Assembly: GCF_000247695.1 (NCBI RefSeq)
Contig: NW_004624733.1
Location: 3,976,186 to 4,040,185, forward strand
Length of the DNA: 64,000 nucleotides
Reading direction: 5' to 3'
Origin: Heterocephalus glaber
Taxonomy: Eukaryota > Chordata > Mammalia > Rodentia > Bathyergidae
The translations under genes and the position numbers were made by a program. Below, piece after piece: positions 21,330-32,861 of this stretch. The notes below the pieces were generated by a model. It saw only the letters and a program-made list of their open reading frames with translations, made no database searches and was not told where the DNA came from. How positions within the stretch are numbered: position 1 is the first letter of the stretch; each line of letters starts with the position of its first letter.

Positions 21330-23200
21330 ATTACTTTTCTGTAGCCATCAATATTAATTTAGAAAACTCAAGGAAAATATATTATGTTTGTATGTAGTTT
21401 TACATTTCCCACTGTTCTGATGTTCCAAGATGCCTTCTTTCTTCATTTTATTCTATGTGAAAAACTACCTTTAGCATCATTTTAAGGTTTGTCTGCTGGT
21501 GACAAATTCTCTGAGATTTTATTCCTCTTAGAGTATCTTAATTTTCCCTTAATTCCTGAAGGGTATTTTTATTGCATGTAACATCTGAGTTACAATTTTA
21601 TTTTAAATTTCTGTCCAGAACTTGAAAATTATTCTTCCTGGTTTCTCATGAGAATACCCTGACCTTTGAATTTATTCTCTTTTGTGCACGGTGGCCTTTC
21701 TCTCCCTGCTTTAAAGATATTTCCATTTTATTTAGTTTTCATAAGTCTTATTATGATGTTTCTTGTCATTGATATCTTTGAAATTATTCTACTTCTTGAA
21801 TCTGTAGATTTTATCAGACTTGGGAAGGTTTGAACTATTTTTTCATTACTTCTAGTTTCACACCTTTTATATCTTTTTCCATAACTCTAAAGATAAAAAT
21901 GGCACATCTTTTGTTATAGTCCCTCAAGTTCTCAAAAATGTACTCATTAATTCCATATGTTCTTCCTCTATATTAACTGGATAATTTATATTGTTATATC
22001 CAGTTTATTGTTTTTCCCTCAGTTCTTGATCTTAACTTTTAAGTTTCTTCATTTTGACTGGACAAATTTTGGTATCTAGAATATTCATTTGGTTCAACTT
22101 TTTTTCTTGCATTTCTTTGCTGAGATTTTCTATTCCTTTACTTAGATATCATTTTCTCATTAATTTCAAGTATGTTCATATTTGATTCTTGAAGTCTTTT
22201 CATAGTAGATTGCTTTAAAATATTTATCAAGAAATTCCTACACCTATGTCATCTTGGTGTCTTGTTTGTTTTTCTCATTTAAAATTTTCCTGGTTCTGAG
22301 TATGACAGATTATTTTCAATTGCATCATAGATTTTGGTGCTATTTTGTAAGTATTTGGATTTTATTTAAATGTTCTCTTATACCAAGACTCTCTGAGTTC
22401 TTCTTGCTGGGAAACTGGTGTACACTTGATAGAGGTAGCATTACATGGTTGGAGGGGTTCTCTTGATTTCTGGGCAGAGAAAGTAAGTGGCCCAGGCTCC
22501 CTAGTAGTCCTCCACTGACAGCTCTGTGCTGGGAGAAGAAGGACCACCTTATGACTTCCTACTGCAGCAACTCACAGACTTCCTTGTGGGATGGATTCTC
22601 AGTGCTGGCTAGTGGTGATGAGAGCTGTGACTGCCCACTGGGCCTCCTCTAACACCAGCCTGATAAGGAGGGCAGAGGTACCTTGCAGGTTGTAGGTGTT
22701 AACCCAAGCTCCCTATATACCCTTAAGGGAAAAGCATTGCTGCTTCTGCACAGGACCAAAGACCTGGCTCTATTTGGGTTTCTCTGATGTTACCCTTTTT
22801 TGAGGGGGAGGAGTGGGAGAGTAGAGATCTATCTGGCCTTTGCTGTCATAGGTAAAGATGTGATCACAATATTACTAGTGATACTTAACTGAAGTAGGGT
22901 AGTTATTATGTAAGTGCCTTGTTTCTTGTTATACAGCCCCTTTCCTGGTCTTTTTTTTTTTAGAGGAACCACCTTTTTGGAGACCTAAACAATCACTTGA
23001 TATTTCCACATTGTTGTCTTCTCTAGTCTTGGATATCGGAGGCAAAAAGAAAGCCCACGGAGCTCATCCCTTAGTCATTCTGTGGATCCTAGCTGGTCAG
23101 TCTTTGTTTCTTCATCTATCAGAATCTTCCTATGGTTCTTTTATATAAAATGCTGAGAAGTTTTAACGGTTTTTAGCAAAAGGAATAGGAGCAAATGTGT
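21330..23200 (-). mobile_element. Long inverted L1M 3' UTR region
   Basis: T-rich plus-strand text with the narrative of inverted L1M 3' UTRs: 'aaggtttgtctgctggtgac' near 21484, 'attctctgagattttattcc', 'ctgctttaaagatatttcc' near 21707, 'ttattatgatgtttcttgtc' near 21749, 'tgaatctgtagattttatc', then a series of 'tttgattcttgaagtctttt' lines near 22180, and a more GC-rich part (22440-22790) typical of this UTR type. No L1 coding blocks are visible, so it is a truncated 3' fragment. Confidence 0.65.
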
Positions 23201-23559
23201 CTATTCATTGACTATGTTTAAACAATGATGCGTTTTGTTTAATCATTTTGTTTCTTCTTTGACTGCTTTGAAAGTTTTTGTTCAATTACATAATTCAAAT
23301 AATTTAAGTATGTATATCAAGTGGATCAATACTTTTATCTTCTTCCTGGAAAATACAATGAATGACCTTTGAATAGTTTGATCCCACTTACCTACCTATT
23401 CTTAATCTTGTTTACAATTATCATTAAATATTTTAGTTTTAGATTTGAAATACTACAATGTTTTTGATGTTGTATATGTTTGAGTTTTCACATTATGCCA
23501 CTACATTTTTCATATACCTTCTTGCATATCGTGTTCTCTTCTGGGCTTATGTTATCTTC

Positions 23560-24660
23560 TGTTTTAATTGTATTTTAAATAATTCTTATTGTTGATTTCC
23601 TAGTTGCAAACTCTTGCTGTAAAATAATTACTTGATTGGCCTCTATTATAAATAACTTAACTGGATAGAAAATTCCAAGTTCACAGCTATTTTCTTCCAA
23701 TACCTTTAAGATAGTTTTCCATTGTTGTTTGGCTTCCAGATTTGCTCCTCGGAAAGTTATCATTTTTCTCTGGTTGTTTTAAGATATGATCTTTGTCTAG
23801 TTTCTAGAGGCCAATTATGTTCCCAGGTCTGAATAAAATTACATTGTCAATATATTAAATGATATTCTGTTTAATATATTGAAAACGTGGATAGATACTT
23901 TCATTATTTATGGAATAGTCACTATTGTATTTTAGAAATAATGGCTCATTTTAATTTTATTTTCTTTTTGGGATTCTGATTCAGTTTATGTAAAACTTTT
24001 TCAATGTATCCTTTACTTCTTTTATATGCTGAGTTTTTTCTTCTTTGTACTTTCCTATGTTGGTAGTTCACTTATCCTTTCTTTACATATTTACAATGGT
24101 CTCAACCTCTGTCTGCCTATTAAACTCATCCACTAATCTCTCAATCTTATATTTTTCACTTTTAAAATTCTCATTTTATTGCTAGATTTCTATTTTATAA
24201 TTTCTTGGAAATGTTAGATTATATTTGTTTTATTCTTTAAACATAGTAATAATTGTGTAGGTTTTGTCTGAAAATGAAAATATTTGAAACCTTTATGATT
24301 ATGTTTCTGTTTTGGTGTTTGCTCACTTTGACCCATGCTGCAGTAATTGCATGGTTGCCTATGGGTCAGGTCATTCTATGTGGAAAAGTATTTATCAAAT
24401 ACTTGAAGGAACCTGTACAGAGAAATTCTGCATGCATTTGTTAGGTGGTTTAGGGTTCTACTAGGTCAAGAACATTTAAATTCAAGTTTAAGGCTTTAGA
24501 TTGCATGGTAATTATTGCGTCCCAGTATCCCATTATGAGAGTTTAGCATTTTGGAGTTCCAGTTTATTGTGTTTTCTTAATTGGACCTGACTTTTTTCCA
24601 CCATCATGTTTGATTTTTGTTCATCTTGCCTAAAGACTTTCTAAACTAAATTTCAAAATG
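23560..24660 (-). mobile_element. Second inverted L1M 3' UTR fragment
   Basis: It shows 'gcaaactcttgctgtaaaat', 'ttttccattgttgtttggct' near 23716, 'agatatgatctttgtctag' near 23783, and further T-rich text with 'cctttacttcttttatatgc'. The layout repeats that of the block at 21.3-23.2 kb, so it is either a second element or a duplicated piece of the same L1. Highly diverged. Confidence 0.5.
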
Positions 24661-25932
24661 TGTAGGTTAGGCAGATATCATCTAGGTAAAAATAGCTTTA
24701 ATAGTTGTTTATACCTAGTGTTCCGAATTTCCTTTTAATTTCATCCCAATGATCCATTACAATCTCTCATGTCACTTTTGCTTTAAAAAAAAATTAAATG
24801 TTTGATGTGGCAGTTTTAACTACTTTTTATGAGAGGGGTGGTCTGAATAACGTCATGATGGGAAAACAGAAATCTCTTTTCACTGTGATATTAGCACATT
24901 AATAAAGCTCAGAAGATTAGCAGCAACATTTTTAATTCTTAAGCATAATCAGTCTAGGACTTTAAGAGGTGAATTGAGCTTTATTAACCAATCATATTTG
25001 ATAAAGTTTCCTGCACATATTAGATCTTTGTGGAACCATTTGTAGCTCTTATTATAGACTACTTAACGTAGATATGTATGTACGTTTGTGTATATATGTG
25101 TAATATTATACCTTGGGTGATGACCTTAAATGCTTTTTCCCTTTTGTATTATTCTTAAATCTTGGGAAATCCTACTGAAATCTTACATCACTAGGCATGG
25201 GTACATTAAATTGGGAAACTTACAGTTAAGTGAAATAAATGTCATCTCAGAAAAAAAAAAGAAAACATATATTATGGTACAGAAGGAATCCAGCATCAAG
25301 TGAAATTTAAAACACTATTTTCTGTTCTTTCAACATGTAGTTTTACACTGGAAAAAGATTATGTAAATGTCTAATTTGAAGTGAAATTTGGAATTGAAAA
25401 TTTAAAGTGTTTGAATTTTAGAAAATGATGATACCACAGTGGTAAGGAACAGGCACATAAGTTTGGCTTGTGAGGTTAGCCCCTAAGGGCAGTGCCTGAT
25501 TGATGTGGCTGCAGCACCTCTAGGAGTCCATTCAGTCATAATGGGAAGAGCTACCATGCAGAGTTAAGGGAGGGGAGCAAGCTGTCTCTGTGAGGATCTA
25601 TGGGAGGTTGGAGATGTGTATCCTGAACATGGAACAGGCCAGACATAACACTAGGTGCCAGTGTTACAGTAGTCAGTGAAGTATGTCCAACTCTCTGAAA
25701 TTTTCAGTTCAACATAGGAGATAATATAACCCAGATAATAATCAAATAATTGGGTGTGAAGATGCTGCAATAGAAATATTTCCTTGCAGGAATTTGAAAA
25801 GCTAACTAAATTGCCTTGAACTATTTTTGTTGGACAAAAGTTTATTTTAAATTTTTAACTATTTTGGGTCATAGGGACCTCAGTATCCTAAAGGTCAAAT
25901 CCTTGATCCCTTCCTAGACATATAAAGATATA

Positions 25933-25937
<5 letters not shown>
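24661..25937. other. Unassigned DNA
   Basis: AT-rich apart from a moderately GC-rich stretch at 25440-25700 with no open frame of note. No gene or named repeat. Confidence 0.4.

Positions 25938-25963
<26 letters not shown>
25938..25963. repeat. (TA)n microsatellite
   Basis: Thirteen TA units. Alternating purine-pyrimidine, prone to length change. Confidence 0.97.
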
Positions 25964-25996
25964 ATATCTACCTAGAGATATACTTTATATCTAGAT

Positions 25997-26208
25997 AGCA
26001 TAATGCAGAAACAATGAAAACACCTGCTATGTCTAAGAAGACTGAGGCAGGACAATCATGAATGTAAGCCCAGCCTAGAAAACTTAGCAATACTTTGTAA
26101 CCAAATGAAAATAAAACTTTTTTTAAGGGCTGGGGATGTAGCTCAGTGGCTAGGTGCTAGCCTACCCTGTGCCAAGGCCCTGAGTTTTATCCACAGTACT
26201 AGGTAGAT
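25997..26208 (+). mobile_element. B1-dID hybrid SINE
   Basis: The B1 half is diverged ('aagactgaggcaggacaatc' near 26039, 'aagcccagcctagaaaactt'). The ID half is well preserved: 'ggctggggatgtagctcagt' at 26128-26147, then 'aaggccctgagttttatcca'. An internal A/T-rich linker separates the two halves. Confidence 0.88.
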
Positions 26209-26212
26209 GGGG

Positions 26213-28560
26213 GAGTATTAACATTCAAAAAAGCAGCATGGAATCTGATCTTTTCACTAATGCCTCTAAAATGAATTCTTGATCTATTTTACTACAGCAC
26301 AACATATATGAGCATCTAGGAAGCTTCTGCTAACGCAGTCTGGAAATTTCACAATCCAATTTAGGAAAGTAGTGCTTGTTTTCTACTAATGTGTCCAATC
26401 AAATTACATACTCTACTCTCCATCTAACTCAATTAGGCTTGTTAGAATGTTTCTGTGGGGACCTATTTGTGCTATTTGAAGTAGACATTTCATGCCATGA
26501 TATATTGTGGAAAAATGAAAAATGACTGAGAGCAAACATATATTTTTTTGGTCAAATTACCTGATTTTCCATATAGTTCTGTGGCAATACAATATGATCC
26601 GATCCCTTCTGTTAGCTGGTGGGATTAAACCTAGAAGCCTCTGGTGTAATGAACTTCTTTCCTACTACCAGTATTTTTGCCATCAACAGCTAAACCCTGA
26701 AATAGCTAGGGTTAGAAAATGATTGAAGCTCTCCCTGCTATGAGAACATAATACATTGCTAGACACTGATATTTAAGTGGAATACATAGATCTGTCCCAT
26801 AGAAAGCTTCATATTAGGACCACATATTAATTTCCTGCTAAACCTTCTTATTTTCAGCCCGACAGTAAGTGATCAATAGGAAAATTAGTCAATTTTCCCA
26901 TATGTTTGTTGCTTATAGACAATTTGTATTTTCTTGCTGAGTAACTCTTACATATAGAAGGTGTACACACACATATTAAAATCATTCTTTATCACTTCAG
27001 CATGGTCTACCAGTACCATTCACTGCATGCGTGTAGGTGAGTGTTTGTAAATCTGTGTATTTGTTCTAGTGTTTGTCCTAGTGATAGAAAGAAGCAATCC
27101 TGCTTACATTTTTTTTTCCCCAAAAAATGGTATAATTCTGAGCAAGATATAAGATTTTTAAAATATCTGTAATAATTTAGTATAGGAATGTAAAAAGTAA
27201 ACTAATAATTCCTAATACTTCCTAGACAAGAGTAATTCTTACCTATGAGTCAGAGTGACTCATGATATGAAAATCTTATATCCTGGTTTTCTGGGTAGTG
27301 GTGCTTCTCAGTTGAAACATTAAAAGTGATTTACTATATGTGAGTTAGGCAAAGGCATTAAACATGAGGTAGAAAGATAATGAGAGCTAAAAGTTCAAGA
27401 TTAGTAGGTGTTGTAGAAGCCAATGGCTCCTTATCACTTCTTCCTCAAATAGTGCATTTGGCAGCTCAGGAAGCCAGTGGAGGGGGAGAGAGGCCTTTCA
27501 CTCACCCACCTTGTTGTAGTTAAATAACCAAGGCAGGAAATAATGTCACTTTTCATGTGGGAGATACATATACATTCCAGAAACATACTTAAAAATTGGA
27601 ATATACATAATCTTAGCATATTAACATTGAGCAAAGTAAAACATGTAAGTACTGTTATGAATTAACTAGCATATAAAAGCCCCCATACAAATTAATTTTG
27701 AAGGATATTTGAAAAAGTTCATGAGAAATTTAAGCAAATTTACTACTTCCTGCTGTGCTATTTTAAGAAGATAGCATCAATGATAACTTACAGAAGAATT
27801 GTGTATCAGCTTGTTTTGAAATTCAGACACCTAAATTAATGCACATTCTATATGCCTCAGATGTTAACTACTTATGTTTTAATGCTCCCCTGAGAATTAT
27901 TTTGAAAAAATAGCTTTATGTGTGCTGAATTATAAATTTTAATATATATATATGCGAATATACATTTAGTTATAGCATGTTGATCTAATTAAATCACATC
28001 ATAGCATTGTAGGACAATATAAACACGAACAAACTATTGTCTGTGAAAAGCATACAGGTCTTCTTTTTAGATGAGAATGTTTTCTGAAGAGATTCTTCTG
28101 ATTGTTCTTTCACTTTCTCATCAGTGCCCCCAATGTCTACAACTGTTATTAAAATACTCTACCGAATAAAACTAATAACATTCAGGAATCAACAGCGGAC
28201 ATACGATGAGACCATGAATCTGAAGCTAGAAACTGGGCTTCCAAAGGATCACTTAAAGCTCAAATCACTTAAAATTCCTTACTGTGTGTCCACAAAGCAC
28301 TCGCTGTGCTATTTAATGTGCACAGCCTCTACTTGAGGTCTTCATCTTAGAAAATATTAGGCATTTCATTCTAAAGTCCTCACCTTGTATAAGACAACAT
28401 ATATGCTCCGTACTTTCTCTTTCAGACATGTTTACTCTGCTGATATGACCAAGAATTATGATCTCTTTTAATGGCTTTATGAATTTTTAATTATTTTAAA
28501 ATTACTTATTGAGAGAGTCATTATGAAAATGTACAGACAATTTCAAAACATAAAAAAAAA
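26213..28560. other. Unassigned AT-rich DNA
   Basis: No gene or confidently named repeat. A short TA run lies at 27941-27952. Confidence 0.4.
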
Positions 28561-28665
28561 CAGGGTCTGGGATTTAGTTCAGTGGTGCCACACCTGCCTG
28601 GCAATAGCAAGGTCCTGAGTTTGATCCTCGGTACCACACACAAACAAAACAAAAAAACCAAACAA
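28561..28665 (+). mobile_element. ID SINE with A-rich tail and target duplication
   Basis: The A box is 'tctgggatttagttcagtgg' (28565-28584) and the B box 'gagtttgatcctcggtacc' (28617-28635), followed by an A/C-rich tail. The word 'aaaacataa' sits just before the element (28545-28553) and again at the end of the tail, consistent with a target-site duplication. It resembles a relatively young copy. Confidence 0.88.
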
Positions 28666-30048
28666 AAACATAAGACACTGGGTACTGTGAAGACTTACAT
28701 TTTATTATAATTTCTTACGCAACTGTCAGTTTTCATAAACATAAATAACTGACCTGACTATTAAGTTTTTGGTGGTGCTTAAAAATAAAATGTATATGAG
28801 TGTTTTGAACACTATAAGTTGTTGAATAGATATGACTCTTATTATATTTATATTGATCAGTGAAATTCAAAATAGGGCATTTAGTTTTGTAATTTGAAAT
28901 CAACATAAACACATGCTCAAAATGTTTTTAAATCAACATATTTCAGGGATCTGCTCCATATTAAGTTCCTCCAGTTGTTGCCCTTGAACCTGACTCTGAT
29001 TTATTCAAATCTTTTCTCTTATATTTCAATACTAGGAATTTTCCTTTGTTGCTGGTAAATGACAGCTGCTATAGAAAGCTTTTTAACCTCTCCAACTGGA
29101 TGGCATAAATTGATTTGATGTGTATTTGCTGAGAACCTGCATTGTGTTTGTGACTCTGTGGCAGGGCAGTGCACTCTTTCTGACCTTCCTTGTATGTTTT
29201 CCATTTTTCCTAGGAAATTTGTCTTGTTCTGCCTCTACTTGCTAAAGCATAAGTCTCATCAAGATTACATTAGTGTGTAATCTCTTGAAAGCCAGATTCT
29301 ACATTTATGTTTTTATTAGCTGCAACATCTTTTATAGTACTTCACAATGAGTACTTAATAAGGAGCTCCTGAATGCACCAACAAATGAATTAATATTATG
29401 AATGTGATTCCTTGGCTTAATTTTCACTGATATTTCTACCTTCAAGCAGTGCTGTTTGTTTTACTCAATTCCTGACATATTATAGTAACACTCTTAAAAT
29501 GTAGATTAGCCTCATGCAATACAAAAATATCTTTTTACTATTGTACATTATAATTAAAATAAATTTTCTTCTATCTTTCTGTTAATAACTCTCTTTAGGT
29601 TTTACTTTCTTGGCCTGCATGTTAAATGTGGATGTTACTTAGGATTCTACTTTTAGAATATTTTTCTTTCTTCATATTTTCTCTGAGTGATTTTACCCAT
29701 CCTTATGTTTCTGTTACACTCATATACTTAACAAGAAACAGACCAAATTTTTTTTAAATTACTATGTGAATTATAAGTTTACTCCAAATTCAAAAACATT
29801 CACTTTTGAACAACAATCCATACTAAGTTCAGAATACATATCACAAAATTGGGAGAAACGACAATTCCCAAACAAGCAATGTCTTTTACATCATTGTGAT
29901 ATTGCCTATATATAGTACTTAGAATTGAATTTTGTCTGGAACATGATAAATTCCATAATTTCTACTTTTTGCTCTTCTGTACTATTAAAAAAAATGAAGG
30001 CTATAATGGGTGATATCAAGCAACTGACAGCACTAAAAAATTAATTGG
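28666..30048. other. Unassigned AT-rich DNA
   Basis: No gene or named repeat. It ends in the target site of the MaLR element. Confidence 0.4.
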
Positions 30049-30438
30049 TGTCATGGTTTGTGTATAGATGTCCCCCCAAAGCCTCATGCAGTCATAGGGC
30101 TTTTTCAGAGGTGGCTGTATCTAAAGTGTGTGATGATAGGATTATGGGAGTCTAATTAGCAGTCTACTGACTGGTTTGGCACTGCTCTAATCCCAGTAGC
30201 CTAGATAGAGTATAAAAGGGGCAGAAAGAAACTGTTAATGTCCCTTGCTTGCTTTGGTACTTTCTGCCCACCATGAACTATTTCTCCTCTGTGATGCCTA
30301 TCTGCCATATAATGCTACCTTGGAGCCAGCTGATCATGAACTAAGATCTCTACAAACTGTGAACTAAATAAACCTTTCCTCCTTTAACTTTGAGTGTTGG
30401 GTATTATGTCTCAGCAACAGGAAAAATTAACTAAGACA
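30049..30438 (+). repeat. 5' LTR of the MaLR element
   Basis: The LTR is 390 bp. It carries a TATA-type box at 30211-30217 (TATAAAA) and an AATAAA polyadenylation signal at 30367-30372, in the order promoter then signal expected of an LTR. It shares 'aaagcctcatg..gtcatagg' and 'tctgtgatgcc' blocks with the 3' LTR, the solo LTR at 6767 and the fragment at 59797. Confidence 0.92.
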
Positions 30439-32461
30439 GAATTTGGTACCAGAGAAGTGGGATTGTTGCTGTAACTCTATCTAACCATGTGGCTTAGGAG
30501 CCTTTGGAACTAGCTTGCAGGAAAGGGAAGAGTTAAGAAAGGTTTGGAGATGCTGGCTGAAAAAGCAGAGCTGGAATGCCTTAGGCTGTATTTGATTGGA
30601 GATTTTGGTCAGAGCTCAGAAGGCTGATAGAAATGCTGCTGTTAAAGACCAGGCTCAGGGGTTTCTGCTGGGAAGAAGGACTCCATTGACTGTTGGACTC
30701 CAGAGAATGTGTGTTATGCCTTGGCAGAAAGTTTGTCTGCATTTTTCTTGTGTCCACAGACTTTGCCTGAGACTGAGATTAAATGTGGTGGACTAATTAA
30801 TCTTCCAGAAGAAATTTCAAGGAAGTCTAATGTTGAGATAGTGGCATGGCTACTGTTGGGGGTGGTTAGCCAGATTTGTGTTGAGAATCAAGAGCAAAGA
30901 GACCAGCACAATGATTCAGAGCATTGTGAGTTTGGCCAGAAAGGAAGCTTCAGTAAAGTTGTGGCCTATAAAGACAGAACAAAGGAGAAATTGGTACCTG
31001 AAAAGACTAGCAAGAAAAACCCAAGTACTTTAGAAGAAGACAACAGAAAAAAATGGCCTAAGGACATCACAAGAACCAGCAGGACTCCACCTTTTGCATC
31101 TTCAGAGTTGCAAAAGTAAAAGACTTTGCTTTGAGAAGAGAGCCCCAGAGCACCATGTTCTAGAATGACAGAGGCCTAGGAAAGTTGTTGCTTGTCAGGA
31201 GCAATTCTACATAATTTTGGGGAAAAAAAATCACTTGATTAGGCCTAGTTCTCCTGCCTACAAGCCAGTTATGGCATGTCGAGATATAACTCCATTTTGA
31301 CCTCCAGTCACAGCTAATGCCTCAATGGTCCTATGACGCTGTGCTGCTCCAGGACAAGATTACACCAGCTGAAGACATCCGGGAGGAACAGAATCTTCAT
31401 CTATATAGTCCTCATTGTTCTAGGATTTTTGCTGCCACTGCTGCCACTCCATTGTACTGAGTTCTCTGCTCAGAGTCATCTGTTACACTTGTTTCTTCTG
31501 ATGTACTGAATAAAGGTGTGGCAAACTCTGGGGCTTTGGTCTTTGCTGCCCAGAGCAGCACTGATCAGGCCCAAAGCTCAGCTTCTTCTCTAAGTCTTAT
31601 TTCTCCTATCTTTTCTGTCTATATATTAATTAATTCGCCTTTTGCTGTCATGGCTCACAAGGAGACTAGGACTTACTGCAGAGGTTCTAGTAACATCCCC
31701 TTTCCCTGTTCCCTACAGTTGCTCAGAATTTGGTTTATAGGCCCCCTACAGCCAAGAAAGGAGGAAACTTGGCTACTCCTCCAGCTGGCTGCAGACCTTG
31801 GCATCATCCACATGGTACTGATTTTAGGTGCATGCAGAATATAGGAGTTGTGGGGTCAAGAAGGCTTTCACCCAGGTTTCAGAAGAAGGCCTGGGGGCCA
31901 GGCAGTGTGCCCCAGTGTGTGAGGCTGTGAGTGTGAAGCTGTGAATGTGAAGCCAAAGATTCAGTGGAGACCTCAGAAGTTTGAAGAAGTCAGGAATGCA
32001 GATCATCTGAGGAAAACTAGAGGGAGGGAGCAGAGCCACCCAAAGAGGGAAGCTATGGGAGTTACCACCAGTGGAAGTGTCATAGTGGTGCAGTCACTCA
32101 AAATGTTTGGAGTTCACATCTTGCCACAGATTGCCTCAGATGCTGCACATGGAACTATAGGACTTAATGTTTTCCCTGGTGGATTTTGCACTTACTTTGG
32201 TCCCATTTCTTGCTGTACCTGTTTGTAACTTTTGGAATGGAAATATTTATCTTGTGCCATTGAATGTTGGAAGTGTTTAACTTTCTTTTCATTTATACAG
32301 GGGCTTGCAGCTAAGAGTTTTCCTTAAATCTTAGAGGAGACTTGGGACTTAGACTTCTCAGCAATGCTGAAACTGTTAGGAATTTGGGCACTTTCAGAGA
32401 TAGACTAAATGCCTTTTGTGTAAAAGGATGTACATGAGTCTTTGGGTGATCAAGGGTGGAA
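30439..32461 (+). other. MaLR internal region
   Basis: This begins at the primer-binding-site area and ends in the polypurine tract. Frames at 30709-31119 (136 codons), 31518-31844 and 31941-32228 are open but mutually out of frame, with no gag zinc knuckle (CX2CX4HX4C), protease (DTG) or reverse transcriptase (YXDD) motif visible. MaLR internals are derived from a gag-like non-coding sequence, so the absence of pol is expected. I treat these frames as remnants and not as genes. Confidence 0.8.
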
Positions 32462-32856
32462 TGTTATGGCTTAGGTATAAATGTACCATCAAAGCCTCAT
32501 GTGGTCATAGGTGGGGCTCTTCCAGAGGTGGCTGAATCTAGAGTGTGTGATGGTAAAATTAAGGGTGTGTGATTACTAAATCAATCCATGGATTTATTTG
32601 GCACTGCCCTAATCCTGGTAGCCTAGATAGAATATAAAAGAGATAGAAAGAAGCTTCTAAGGTCCAATGCTTGCTTTGCTACCTTTTGCCACCTATGAAC
32701 TGTTTCTTCTCTGTGATGCCCTCTGCCATGCCACCCTGCCTTGGAGCCAACCAGAGGACTGAAACCTATGGAAACTGTGAGCTAAAATAAACCTTTCCTC
32801 TTTAACTTTGGATGTTGAATATTTCATCTCAGCAATGAGAAAAAGTAGCTAAGACA
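32462..32856 (+). repeat. 3' LTR of the MaLR element
   Basis: The LTR is 395 bp. A TATA-type box lies at 32633-32638 and AATAAA at 32786-32791. It differs from the 5' LTR by many substitutions and small indels, so the insertion is old: at integration the two LTRs would have been identical. Confidence 0.92.
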
Positions 32857-32861
32857 ATTGT

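Larger units (their letters stand above)
30049..32856 (+). mobile_element. Full-length ORR1-like MaLR retrotransposon
   Basis: Two LTRs in the same orientation (30049-30438 and 32462-32856) bracket about 2.0 kb. Each starts TG and ends 'ctaagaca'. Flanks are 'attgg' (30044-30048) and 'attgt' (32857-32861), an imperfect 5-bp target duplication. Directly after the 5' LTR comes 'tttggtaccagagaagtggg', the start of the internal region in MaLR elements, and a purine tract 'aagggtggaa' precedes the 3' LTR. ERVL-MaLR elements usually encode no intact pol and depended on ERVL proteins in trans. Internal frames of 136, 108 and 95 codons have no retroviral motif that I recognise. The copy is inactive. 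Confidence 0.93.

Noticed and set aside
30211..30217. TATAAAA as a host gene promoter
   Set aside because: It sits at the expected place in the U3 region of a MaLR LTR and is followed by that LTR's AATAAA, so it belongs to the retrotransposon.
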